Assembly (NCBI GenBank): GCA_017942005.1 | Contig: JAGAVJ010000014.1 | Span: 36,390 to 100,389, forward strand | From: Clostridia bacterium | Lineage (GTDB): Bacteria; Bacillota; Clostridia; Oscillospirales; CAG-272 | DNA length: 64,000 nucleotides | Direction of reading: 5' to 3' | In this document: positions 45,140 to 53,317 of the stretch, one piece after another | How the letters are laid out: every line of letters starts with the position of its first letter | Position numbering within the stretch: the first letter of the stretch is position 1 | Notes under the pieces: model-generated | The model's database searches: none | Told to the model about the DNA's origin: nothing | Seen by the model: only the letters and a program-made list of their open reading frames with translations | Translations under genes and position numbers: made by a program

Positions 45140-46147
45140 TCAAAGTGTATCCTTTGCAGACATGGCATGAATTGTATGATATATGGCATCAGCGCCATAT
45201 GCTGCCGCATGCTCGGCAACATTGTCAGGAACACATAGAATGTGCTGCGGTTGTAGAATATCGCCGAGCAAAACCGCAAGTGCACAGCGGAATGGCTGCG
45301 AGCCGGCAATTACGACAGGGACATCAGCTGTCCGTACCGCGTGAATCTCCCGTTCTAATACAGCGCCAAGCAGAAAACTGTACCGTTGGCTCGGTGTGGT
45401 AGAAGGATAGCAGCGATGTATCAGCCGCACTTTGAATGCTGCCTCTGCAAATCCGTTTTCCGATGCGCAGTCAAAACCAAGACGCAAACATGCCGCGTCC
45501 ACCGTATCCGGCAGCTGTCCGTCAAGAGATGCTGTTAAAATCGTATGTTCCGCTGCGGCACGGAAAAGTTCTCCTGTCATTGCGGTCCGAAACGAAAGTA
45601 TTTGTCCTGCACCATTGGCAGATACAATCTTCATATGAGAGCCGGGCAAAAGAAAAATGTGCGGGCTGCCATTCTTTGTCAAATGCAGCTTTGTCATAAT
45701 GCCGACGAGTTCTGTTTCCTCACCGCGCATAATATCAAGAGACATAAGCGCTGCGGCGTCAGATGGTACAGGAATTTCTTCATATGTTTTTACGCCCGGA
45801 ATGAAATAAAATGGAATGGGTGCGATATCATGGAGCATCACGCATGCCGTTTGTGCAGCAAGTTCTTTTATTCCAACTGGTACAGAAATGTGAGGAACGG
45901 AATAAAGTCCTGCTTCTGATGTAATCATACCGGAAAAAACGCAGGCACGAATACCGTTGTCAGATGCTTCATATTTGGCGATCAATTCCCGGATTTTTTC
46001 CGCAATGCCATGTCGAAATAATGAAGTTCTATTTTCTGTAAGTGTATCACGAATGCCGAGCGGCAGTTTTTCCGCAGATAAAAGCCGCCCGTTGTCCATG
46101 ATGCAAAAGCGTGTATTTGTCGTTCCTCCGTCAATTGTCAGGATCAT
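45140..46147 (-). CDS. dgoK: 2-dehydro-3-deoxygalactonokinase
   Basis: The 335-residue sugar kinase of the DgoK family opens with ILTIDGGTTNTRFCIMDNG, the phosphate-1 loop of the ASKHA fold, and has CVFSGMITSEAGLY, FIPGVKTYEEIPVPSD and FLLPGSHMKIVSANGAGQI. It phosphorylates 2-keto-3-deoxygalactonate to the 6-phosphate, the substrate of the aldolase encoded just upstream. The start lies 14 nt after the aldolase stop, with GAGGTGATGATG inside that gene's end. Part of the iclR-aldolase-kinase operon. Confidence 0.92.
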   Translation of the reverse strand: MILTIDGGTTNTRFCIMDNGRLLSAEKLPLGIRDTLTENRTSLFRHGIAEKIRELIAKYEASDNGIRACVFSGMITSEAGLYSVPHISVPVGIKELAAQTACVMLHDIAPIPFYFIPGVKTYEEIPVPSDAAALMSLDIMRGEETELVGIMTKLHLTKNGSPHIFLLPGSHMKIVSANGAGQILSFRTAMTGELFRAAAEHTILTASLDGQLPDTVDAACLRLGFDCASENGFAEAAFKVRLIHRCYPSTTPSQRYSFLLGAVLEREIHAVRTADVPVVIAGSQPFRCALAVLLGDILQPQHILCVPDNVAEHAAAYGADAIYHTIHAMSAKDTL

Positions 46148-46161
46148 GTTTCATCATCACC

Positions 46162-46839
46162 TCATTCTGCATATTCACGTTTCGCTGCGGTAAGATATGC
46201 CTCTGCATTTTTTCTGATTGCTGCAAACCCAGCCTCACCCATACGGCATAGCTGAGGATTGACGATACCGGCTCCGATACCAAAGCCTTTTATCCCGGCA
46301 TCAAGATATGCAGCCATATCTGCGGGTTTGATACCGGATACGGCGAGCAGTGGAATCTGCGGTAGAGGGGCGGCAATTTGTCGGCAGAAATCGGGACCAA
46401 GAACAGATGCGGGAAAAAGCTTGACATAATCTGCCCCTGCACTATATGCAGCGGCTGCTTCGGAAACGGTCATTGCACCTGGAATTGACAAAAGTCCAAG
46501 CTGCACTGTTTCTGCAATCAGCGCCATGTCCGTATGCGGAGAAATGGCAAACAGTCCACCCGCATTCTGTAAAAGAGACAGCTGTGACGGTTTTAAAACC
46601 GTTCCTGCACCAATTAACATTCGGCTTTCTGTATATATGACAGCGTCTGCTATCATAGCTGCCGTTTCACTGTCGGACACCTTTCCAGTCGCATCATAAG
46701 TAATTTCTGCAAGACGGATTCCGCCGTCATACAATGCATCAAGAACTGCATGCAGTTGATTGTTCGGTATATGGCGAAGAATGGCAATAACTTTCGTTTC
46801 ATTTAATACCGTATCAAAAGAGATACCGGATTTCAGCAT
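46162..46839 (-). CDS. 2-keto-3-deoxy-6-phosphogluconate/galactonate aldolase
   Basis: The 225-residue class I TIM-barrel aldolase has VIAILRHIPNNQLHAVLDAL, AEITYDATG with the catalytic Glu, MLIGAGTVL, and GADYVKLFPASVLG whose Lys (about 140) forms the Schiff base; AVSGIKPADM follows. It cleaves KDP-galactonate or KDP-gluconate to pyruvate and glyceraldehyde-3-phosphate. With dgoK next door, the DeLey-Doudoroff galactonate route is the best guess. ATG 46839 (MLKSG) follows the SD-hairpin leader; the open frame to 46887 reads through the leader stem. Confidence 0.9.
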   Translation of the reverse strand: MLKSGISFDTVLNETKVIAILRHIPNNQLHAVLDALYDGGIRLAEITYDATGKVSDSETAAMIADAVIYTESRMLIGAGTVLKPSQLSLLQNAGGLFAISPHTDMALIAETVQLGLLSIPGAMTVSEAAAAYSAGADYVKLFPASVLGPDFCRQIAAPLPQIPLLAVSGIKPADMAAYLDAGIKGFGIGAGIVNPQLCRMGEAGFAAIRKNAEAYLTAAKREYAE

Positions 46840-46939
46840 GATTATGACCGTAACTTTTACCTGTTCAGCAAATGTTTGAATGTTCAACTACCGTTGAAAC
46901 GTTCAACTATTGTTGAACGGGTAAAATGTTATCCCCTTT
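46840..46939 (-). promoter_or_regulatory. SD-hairpin-start leader with a three-arm insertion
   Basis: Minus strand AAAGGGG (46939-46933), outer stem ATAACATTTTACC...GGTAAAAGTTAC (46932-46919 with 46861-46850), GGTCATAATC and ATG 46839. The loop holds two hairpins, GTTCAAC-tatt-GTTGAAC type, and a third, weaker GTTCA...TTTGAA pair, so the whole would fold as a multi-branched junction. The SD is 94 nt away linearly but 10 nt if folded. Confidence 0.72.
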
Positions 46940-47068
46940 CTTTATAGAAATGATTTCTTTTCGTTGGAGTTTGCGGCGTAAACGCCGCAAAAATACTATA
47001 CATAAAATTATTTTAGGACGTAATTTCTCTGAATATTTATTTTCAAACTTTCTCTCCTATATCAGCGA

Positions 47069-47836
47069 TTACCGCGGATATAATTCTCCCATATAACCCA
47101 TTTGTCGGGAAAGATATTGTGCGGCAGCAATAATTTCCTTGGCAGCAGCCGCTTCTTTTTCTTTTGTAAATGCTGCGTCAAGCATGGAGATACTGACTGC
47201 GGCATGGACATGTCCTGCTGCATCATATACAGGTGCTGCAACACAGCGGATATAGGGACTGTCTTCACCAAGATCGGTAGCGTAGCCGCGTACACGGGTT
47301 TGGGCAAGAACCGTAAGCAGGGTTTCAATATCGGGAATCGTATTTGGCGTATGTATTTCATACGGCCCCGGACAAACAGCTTTAACATGATCATCTGTCC
47401 ATGCGGCAAGAATTGCTTTCCCCAGTCCCGTGCGATACAGATGATTTCGTGAGCCAATGCGGCAGGAGGCACGGATGGGTGCATCAGACTCTAATTTATC
47501 AAGATATACAAGCATTCCATTTTCTTCAATGGCAAGATAACATGTTTCACCGAGTCTATCTCGAATGTCTGACAAAACAGGGTGTGCCAGCGAGGGCAGA
47601 CTCGTATGCTGTAAATATGCCATACCAACCTGATATGCACGGACCCCCATAACATAAGTCTTCGCACGCTCGTCCGCGCGCCGTAAGAAATCGTGTTGGC
47701 ACAGTATATTTATGATATCAAATACGCTTGTCTTAGGATAGCCAAGCTTCTGTGTGATATCCGTGAGGGTTAATGGTTCTGGACTATCTGCAAACAACTC
47801 TAATATTTCAAGGACACGACAGGCAGAATTATTCAT
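47069..47836 (-). CDS. IclR-family transcriptional regulator
   Basis: The 255-residue protein has an N-terminal winged helix (residues 1-65: ACRVLEILELF, LTLTDITQKLGYPKTSVFDI) and a C-terminal effector domain with ETCYLAIEENGMLVYLDKL, HLYRTGLGKAILA, TRVRGYATDLGED and HAAVSISML. IclR proteins bind palindromes as dimers and sense small acids. The palindrome in its own leader recurs before the sialidase-like operon, which implies autoregulation and co-regulation of both convergent operons. It is followed by the aldolase and dgoK on the same strand. Confidence 0.92.
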   Translation of the reverse strand: MNNSACRVLEILELFADSPEPLTLTDITQKLGYPKTSVFDIINILCQHDFLRRADERAKTYVMGVRAYQVGMAYLQHTSLPSLAHPVLSDIRDRLGETCYLAIEENGMLVYLDKLESDAPIRASCRIGSRNHLYRTGLGKAILAAWTDDHVKAVCPGPYEIHTPNTIPDIETLLTVLAQTRVRGYATDLGEDSPYIRCVAAPVYDAAGHVHAAVSISMLDAAFTKEKEAAAAKEIIAAAQYLSRQMGYMGELYPR

Positions 47837-47858
47837 GTGGCAGTGTTCTCCTTATTTT

Positions 47859-47872
47859 TTCGTATATGCGAA
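47859..47872 (-). promoter_or_regulatory. Putative IclR-family operator (site 2)
   Basis: The plus-strand sequence TTCGTATATGCGAA is the exact reverse complement of TTCGCATATACGAA at 42093. It lies between the -10 box and the ribosome site of the regulator gene, the same relative position as site 1. Confidence 0.65.
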
Positions 47873-47892
47873 TCGATTTCTATTTTAGAATT

Positions 47893-47921
47893 ATTATACC
47901 ACAAAATTTATAAAAAGTCAA
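47893..47921 (-). promoter_or_regulatory. Sigma-A promoter of the IclR-aldolase-dgoK operon
   Basis: Minus strand TTGACT (47921-47916), 17 nt, TATAAT (47898-47893), 57 nt before the start codon. Confidence 0.82.
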
Positions 47922-48030
47922 GAATTTATACTGTAAGTGGGAAATTAACATTTTTTAATCATACTCTCTGTAGATAGAATAACGCCGATATACAATGCAA
48001 AAATCAAACAAAAAATTCACAGGGAAGGAA

Positions 48031-48058
48031 TTGACAATCCATAAATTCATGGTATAAT
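48031..48058 (+). promoter_or_regulatory. Sigma-A promoter upstream of the large secreted protein
   Basis: TTGACA (48031-48036), 16 nt, TATAAT (48053-48058), about 300 nt before the start. The -10 region is duplicated 131 nt downstream. Confidence 0.75.
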
Positions 48059-48228
48059 ATACACAGAAAGTCTTACTGCGTAAGCCTTTACAGCAGCAGA
48101 GCTGCTGCACTGTGCTTTCGCACAGCTGTGTTATTGACGGCTTCGCAAAAATGTCCTTGCAAGCAAACATTTTTGCTTCATGGTATAATATACACAGATA
48201 GTCTTACTACGTAAGCCTTTACAGCAGC
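48046..48228 (+). repeat. Direct repeat of a promoter/leader block (two 52-nt copies)
   Basis: Copies at 48046-48097 and 48177-48228 are identical at 50 of 52 positions. Each begins TTCATGGTATAATATACACA and ends GCCTTTACAGCAGC. Between them are hairpins CAGCAGCagaGCTGCTG, TGTGCtttcGCACA and GCAAAAATGT...ACATTTTTGC. Only the first copy has a good -35. The second keeps TATAAT (48184-48189), so it may be a weak promoter or an RNA repeat. Confidence 0.75.
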
Positions 48229-48320
48229 GATCCGATATCTGTACTTGGATTGATGCATATATCATGATATGATACATAAGAGGCAGAACATTGCGATTCT
48301 GAATAAAAGAGGTTCCAAAG

Positions 48321-48363
48321 AAAGGAAATAACATTTACCTTTGTAAAAGTTATGGGTATTCGC
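48321..48363 (+). promoter_or_regulatory. SD-hairpin-start leader of the large secreted protein
   Basis: AAAGGAA (48321-48327), stem ATAACATTTAC-cttt-GTAAAAGTTAT (48328-48353), then GGGTATTCGC and ATG 48364. This is the same design as the minus-strand copies. The SD is 36 nt away linearly and 10 nt if folded. Confidence 0.72.
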
Positions 48364-51300
48364 ATGAAAAAATGTAATATTGGTATACGGTGGTTGGCGT
48401 TTTTGTTGACATTGCTTTTTCTTTTTACGGTTTGCGGAACCGCGGTCTTTGCGGCAGAAACAGCCAACGGTTCTGTCGGTGGAACACCCGCTGTGAACAC
48501 ACAAGCAGGAAACACATCTTCCGCTTCAGACAATAATACACCTCAAAAAACGGCGGAGATTGCACTGCTTTTGGGAGAACGCACAGAAATTATGGGGATA
48601 GGGGAAAACATACCGATCCATGCAGAAGCGCTGGATGCTTCTATTGCCTCCTATACAGTTGCGCAGAAAACCGCCGCGCCGGAAGTTTCTGCATCGTATG
48701 CGCAGACCCTTTGTGACGGCGGCACCTATGTGCTTGGCAATTATGAAGGGCAGTACCTTTCGCTTTCCGCTTCCGGTGGAATGCTTGGCGTCTGCACACG
48801 ACCCCAGGATGCCGCAGTGTGGACGGTACGCATGGCGGAAGCGGGGAACGGTTTCCGCCTGGAAGCTGTCCCTAAAACAGGAACTGCCCAAAGCACCAAC
48901 CGGAACCGTACATTTCTGTCATACAGAACAGAGTCTCGCCAGACAGAGGATTTCGGCAGGCTTGTTCTGACGGTCGACAGTGAAGGAAAGCGCTTTGATT
49001 TTACCGCCATCGGAAGTTTTGTTGCACTTGGCGGAGATTCCGGCGCCGCTTTGCGCTGTGACGCTGTAAAAAACGACAGCACGGCGTTTGCATGGGGATT
49101 TGGCGCGGTGAACGAAAAGCAGTCCGCATATGCCTATGCTGTAACGGAAACACCAGCCATGACTGTGGTGACACTGACAGCAAACAAAATCGGAACTACA
49201 GCAATCACTGTCGGCGATACCCTGTATACGATTCGGGTGTCGGAACATGTGCAGATATATGACCCGGATACCCTGACGGTACATTACAGAAATTATGATG
49301 CAGACGGTGCGGAATTCTATTCCCTGCGCATCAAAGGCGCAAAAGACGCCGTATTTTCCGATGCGATTGGTCCTGTACCGGGAAAGAAAAACGTGCTGGA
49401 GCACAACCGTGTAACAACGGCGGAAGGAAAAGCAGAAGAAATTCCGTGCCAGCTTGCAGAACTTTCCGGAATCGATGATTTTTATAAGAATGCAGATTAT
49501 ACCTGTGTCGGCGCCGCGATTACAGATGAGGGCAAAACGCTGTCGCTTTACTATTCCTTCAATCCCTGCATGCAGTTTGCGGTGGATTTCAGTCTGCCGA
49601 TACGCTTTCGGCTTTCCGATTTCCGTGAGGCGCTTGCGGGCTCGGATAACGTTTCACTATCTGGTGCAGATAACATTTTGTTATCTGGTGCGGACATCTT
49701 GGACGTGAAATTGTCACAGGCAAAATACGGTACCCTTTCAAAGGACAGCCGTGTTCCGAATACGATTCTCTATACGCCGACCGCGGTGTTTTCCGGGGTT
49801 GATACCTTTTTCGTAACCGTGACCTATGTACTCGCACCGCCTTCCGGCGTCTATACGGGAACACCTGCTGACCAAAGAAAGGTAACCCATACCTATTGTG
49901 TCAACCTGTTTCCGACGCAGATTTTCCATTATGAAGAAAATTTTGCTCAATATACCGGAGAGTGGCACAGTCAAAAGGGGATGAGCACAGATATACCTGT
50001 GCAGAAGGCATCGCCGCTTGGCGCTGCCGCGGTCAATCCCGGGGACAGGTATGGGTATGATGGCGCCTATGCAGATACGCTGCTGACAGGAAACCGTTCC
50101 TATTATTATATTGATGCAGGAAACGCGAACCTTCCCCTTCCGCTCCCATCCATGACAGGGGAAACAGGAACAGACAGCCGCCCAAAGGCAGAATTTACAT
50201 TTTGCGGAACAGGCGTCGCCGTGGATTTTGTCAGCGGTGTGACAAACGGTCAAATCGGTACCGCTTCGGACGCTGCATCGTTTCGCGTCTCCATCACATT
50301 GCAGAGAAAAAATCCATTTGGACTCTTTGAACCCTATAGAACCTATTTGATCGATACGGCTGCTGCTGCGGGAAGTGCAGGTACATGGGAGGCAGAACGT
50401 ATGGCAAACACTGCGCCGAAATTTTCGACCGGAGACCATGCGCTCCCTTATGATACATACCGCTTGGTGATAACACCGGAGCACGGCGTTGTCGCCATTG
50501 ACGGTTTCCGTGTGTACGGTACTCTGGATGGAACTGCAAAAAACAATTTAGGCGGTGTTTCTGCGATCATCGCGCAGGAAACGGCGGAATGCGCGCCGCT
50601 TCCGGAATATGCTTCGCTTGAAAAGGGATTGTGGGTCACGCAGCTTCAAGGCAATGTCGGTACCGCGTCACAGATCGCCGCGGCACTTTCCGCGGAAATT
50701 GAAAAGATGCAATCCTCCGACGGAATTGGAAATGGAACGGAAACAGCGAATCCGCTTCTGGGGCTTCTTATCCGGCGCAGCAGCATGTCCTTGCATACCG
50801 GGACACAGACTGCGGCATGGTCGAATCTGCATCGGGCGGAATCGTATGAAAACGGCATGGAAACCGGCGTTCCGCTGTCGCCGGGAGATGCGCTTGTGTT
50901 CTGCGTAACGGCGGCAGAGGCACAGATTGGACTGCGGGCGGAGCGGACATCGGTGCAGTACAGCATTTATATGGATGGCGAACGCGTGCAGGGAACGGAT
51001 TATGTCAAGCTGAACAGCGGTATGGATATGTATTATCCGCTGTTTTCCAAAACGGCAGACAACGCCTGTACCCATACGGTGGTCATTAAAAATACGTCGC
51101 CGGATAACAGCCACGGCGTGTTGGTGGTTTCCAAAGCAAAGCTGTTCGGGACAGAAGGGGAAAATCCCCTGACGGGAGAACGAAAGAAAATTGAGGATGG
51201 ATCACAGAACACGCTGGATGCACGGATCATTGAGGATGCTCTTGCGGTACTGGGGTTCCGTGACGATTCTCCGAATGCAGTGCTGCATATCGATGTGCAA

Positions 51301-51660
51301 TGCGGAAAGCAGCGAATCCGCACGACACTGACAGCAGACAAAGCGCAGGATGCGCAGCGTCACCGCCTGGAAAATGCATCAGGCGCATTGCTTGATGAAA
51401 ACGGATTGCTTCGCGTCGACACCGCAGAAAAAAACAATATGGGAACACAAAATACCTGCTATTTTTCTGTTTCTGAAATTGTGTCCGCATTGGAGGGTAT
51501 GCGTCTTCCGGCGGGATATCGAATCGGCATTCAGGAAATCCATACGGTAGGCGTCCTGTATGGGGACACAAAGACCCTGACCCTGACGGCTGTTCCATGT
51601 GCGCCGGGTGTGAATGCGGACAATGTACTGTACAATCTGAAAAATAGATGGATAAAATAA
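48364..51660 (+). CDS. Large secreted protein of unknown function
   Basis: The 1098-residue protein has an N-terminal signal peptide (IGIRWLAFLLTLLFLFTVCG...VFA). I recognise no catalytic motif. The chain is beta-rich and looks like consecutive extracellular modules. Features seen are a Thr/Ser linker after the signal, a short internal tandem repeat (LSGADNILLSGADIL, about 440), a carbohydrate-binding-like segment with FTFCGTGVAVDFVSGVTNG (about 615), and a second similar module near 850-940. There is no cell-wall sorting signal or C-terminal membrane helix. An in-frame ATG at 48352 lies inside the leader stem, so 48364 is preferred. It is probably a surface or secreted glycan- or protein-binding factor. 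Confidence 0.8.
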   Translation: MKKCNIGIRWLAFLLTLLFLFTVCGTAVFAAETANGSVGGTPAVNTQAGNTSSASDNNTPQKTAEIALLLGERTEIMGIGENIPIHAEALDASIASYTVAQKTAAPEVSASYAQTLCDGGTYVLGNYEGQYLSLSASGGMLGVCTRPQDAAVWTVRMAEAGNGFRLEAVPKTGTAQSTNRNRTFLSYRTESRQTEDFGRLVLTVDSEGKRFDFTAIGSFVALGGDSGAALRCDAVKNDSTAFAWGFGAVNEKQSAYAYAVTETPAMTVVTLTANKIGTTAITVGDTLYTIRVSEHVQIYDPDTLTVHYRNYDADGAEFYSLRIKGAKDAVFSDAIGPVPGKKNVLEHNRVTTAEGKAEEIPCQLAELSGIDDFYKNADYTCVGAAITDEGKTLSLYYSFNPCMQFAVDFSLPIRFRLSDFREALAGSDNVSLSGADNILLSGADILDVKLSQAKYGTLSKDSRVPNTILYTPTAVFSGVDTFFVTVTYVLAPPSGVYTGTPADQRKVTHTYCVNLFPTQIFHYEENFAQYTGEWHSQKGMSTDIPVQKASPLGAAAVNPGDRYGYDGAYADTLLTGNRSYYYIDAGNANLPLPLPSMTGETGTDSRPKAEFTFCGTGVAVDFVSGVTNGQIGTASDAASFRVSITLQRKNPFGLFEPYRTYLIDTAAAAGSAGTWEAERMANTAPKFSTGDHALPYDTYRLVITPEHGVVAIDGFRVYGTLDGTAKNNLGGVSAIIAQETAECAPLPEYASLEKGLWVTQLQGNVGTASQIAAALSAEIEKMQSSDGIGNGTETANPLLGLLIRRSSMSLHTGTQTAAWSNLHRAESYENGMETGVPLSPGDALVFCVTAAEAQIGLRAERTSVQYSIYMDGERVQGTDYVKLNSGMDMYYPLFSKTADNACTHTVVIKNTSPDNSHGVLVVSKAKLFGTEGENPLTGERKKIEDGSQNTLDARIIEDALAVLGFRDDSPNAVLHIDVQCGKQRIRTTLTADKAQDAQRHRLENASGALLDENGLLRVDTAEKNNMGTQNTCYFSVSEIVSALEGMRLPAGYRIGIQEIHTVGVLYGDTKTLTLTAVPCAPGVNADNVLYNLKNRWIK

Positions 51661-51760
51661 TGCGCCCCCCTGTTTCTGGGCGGCGCATCAAACCAAAAAG
51701 AATAAATAACCTAAAAAAGTTTTTTGGGGTTTCAGGGGGATTTTTTCAAAAATCCCCCTG
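51661..51760. terminator. Hairpin terminator plus REP-like element between convergent genes
   Basis: TGCGCC...GGCGCA (51661-51687) follows the stop codon directly. It is followed by AAAAAAGTTTTTTGGGG (51713-51729) and a perfect hairpin CAGGGGGATTTTT...AAAATCCCCCTG (51733-51760). The second part belongs to the AAAAGTTTTTGGGG repeat family. Confidence 0.6.
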
Positions 51761-51780
51761 ATCGTTCCCCTCGTTTCCCC

Positions 51781-52734
51781 TTATTTCTTCGCACTTTCTG
51801 CGGCATTTGCAGCAGAAGTGCTGTTTAAAAGCTCCGCAACGCTTGTAGCCAGCCCTGCGACTCCCTGAATCGATGACGGAATGATAATCTTTGTTGCTTT
51901 TCCGTCCGCAGCATGGGAGAATGCTTCCAAACTCTTGATTGCAAGTACCGCATTGGAGGGATTCGCTTCGTTGATCTTCTGGATACCGAGCGCAGTCGCC
52001 TCCTGCACCTTCAGAATGGCTTCGGCTTCACCTTCTGCACGGCGGATGGTCGCTTCCCGTTCCGCCTCTGCCCGGAGAATTTCGGATTCCTTGTTTGCTT
52101 CCGCCTCAAGAATCATTGCCTGCTTGCGTCCTTCTGCAACAAGGATCGCGGAATTCTTTTCACCTTCTGCACGGAGAATCAGCTCACGGCGTTCACGTTC
52201 CGCTTTCATCTGCTTTTCCATTGCATCCTGAATTTCCTTGGGCGGAATGATGTTTTTCAGCTCCACACGGTTGATCTTGATGCCCCATGGGTCGGTAGCT
52301 TCATCCAGGATGGAACGCATTTTGGTGTTGATGATGTCACGGGAGGTCAGCGTTGCGTCCAATTCCAGTTCACCGATGATATTGCGCAGGGTGGTTGCGG
52401 TCAGGTTTTCGATGGCAGCAATGGGGTGCTGCACACCGTAGGTGAACAGCTTGCAGTCGGTGATTTGATAAAACACGACCGTGTCAATCTGCATTTTGAC
52501 ATTGTCTTTTGTAATAACAGGCTGCGGCGGAAAGTCGGAGACCTGTTCCATCAGGGAAATACGCTTGGCAATCCGGTCGATAAACGGCAGCTTGACGTGC
52601 AGACCGGTCGACCAGACGGTATGAAACGTGCCGAGCCGTTCAATGACAAAGGCATGTGCCTGTGTGACGATGTTGATATTCGACACGATAAAGATAAAAA
52701 TAACAATGACGATGCCTGCAATAAGGAGTTCCAT
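51781..52734 (-). CDS. SPFH/band-7 (stomatin-like) membrane protein
   Basis: The 317-residue protein has an N-terminal membrane helix (LLIAGIVIVIFIFIVSNI), an SPFH domain (VIERLGTFHTVWSTGLHVKL, QIDTVVFYQITD, TLRNIIGELELDATLTSRD) and a long Ala/Glu-rich coiled coil (KAERERRELILRAEGEKNSA onward) with a hydrophobic C-terminal oligomerisation segment. Such proteins form ring scaffolds in membrane microdomains, usually with an NfeD partner; nfeD lies just upstream in the same operon. AAAGGGA is the ribosome site. Confidence 0.93.
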   Translation of the reverse strand: MELLIAGIVIVIFIFIVSNINIVTQAHAFVIERLGTFHTVWSTGLHVKLPFIDRIAKRISLMEQVSDFPPQPVITKDNVKMQIDTVVFYQITDCKLFTYGVQHPIAAIENLTATTLRNIIGELELDATLTSRDIINTKMRSILDEATDPWGIKINRVELKNIIPPKEIQDAMEKQMKAERERRELILRAEGEKNSAILVAEGRKQAMILEAEANKESEILRAEAEREATIRRAEGEAEAILKVQEATALGIQKINEANPSNAVLAIKSLEAFSHAADGKATKIIIPSSIQGVAGLATSVAELLNSTSAANAAESAKK

Positions 52735-52852
52735 TGTAATAAATCCCTTTCTTGTGCAATTTTAATATAAGAATGGTATGGCAAGGTATGGTCTACACAG
52801 CCCGCTCCTTGTTTTCTGAAGATAGATAAAGCGTATGCGGAAAACCAACCGT

Positions 52853-53290
52853 TCAGAGACTTTCGACGATGAGCGTTACGCCTTCGATGCGGAGAACCCG
52901 GACTGTGGCGCCGACGGGAATGACAGTGTTCGGGTCATGGCAGCGCGCACTCCAGATTTGTCCCAAAACCTTTACCTGTCCGCTTTGATCCGGCGCGGAA
53001 ATGGTTTCTGTGACAAGCGCTTCTTTCCCCAGCACACGGTCGGCATTGGTTGGCGTTGCGCGGCGGTTGAAGATGCGTTTTGTGAAGCGAAAGGTCGATA
53101 GGCAGACCACGACGGTCACACACAGCCATACCAGAACCTGAATCCATGCCGGTGCGCCGAACAGCGCCAAAAGAATTGCTAAAATGGTGCCCGGCATAAA
53201 CCACACCCCGATCAAATTCAGCGTCACCGCTTCCAAAACCACGGAAAGTACGAAAAATCCGAGCCACAGATACAGCATATAATCCAGCAT
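52853..53290 (-). CDS. NfeD-family membrane protein
   Basis: The 145-residue protein has 3-4 membrane helices (LYLWLGFFVLSVVLEAVTL, MPGTILAILLALFG, IQVLVWLCVTVVVCLS) and a C-terminal OB-fold-like NfeD domain (VLGKEALVTETISA, VKVLGQIWSARC, VGATVRVLRIEGVTLIVE). It lacks the N-terminal ClpP-like protease of long NfeDs, so it is the short form that partners with SPFH proteins. AGGAGG lies about 8 nt before the ATG. Confidence 0.9.
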   Translation of the reverse strand: MLDYMLYLWLGFFVLSVVLEAVTLNLIGVWFMPGTILAILLALFGAPAWIQVLVWLCVTVVVCLSTFRFTKRIFNRRATPTNADRVLGKEALVTETISAPDQSGQVKVLGQIWSARCHDPNTVIPVGATVRVLRIEGVTLIVESL

Positions 53291-53317
53291 GAATCAATTC
53301 CTCCTGTTTCTTTATTT

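Noticed and set aside
46881..46920. GTTCAAC repeats resembling a small CRISPR array
   Set aside because: Repeats are 7 nt, alternate in orientation and pair as hairpins; there are no spacers of uniform length and no cas genes.
48053..48189. Insertion-sequence ends suggested by the direct repeat
   Set aside because: No transposase, no terminal inverted repeats and no target-site duplication; a local tandem duplication explains it.
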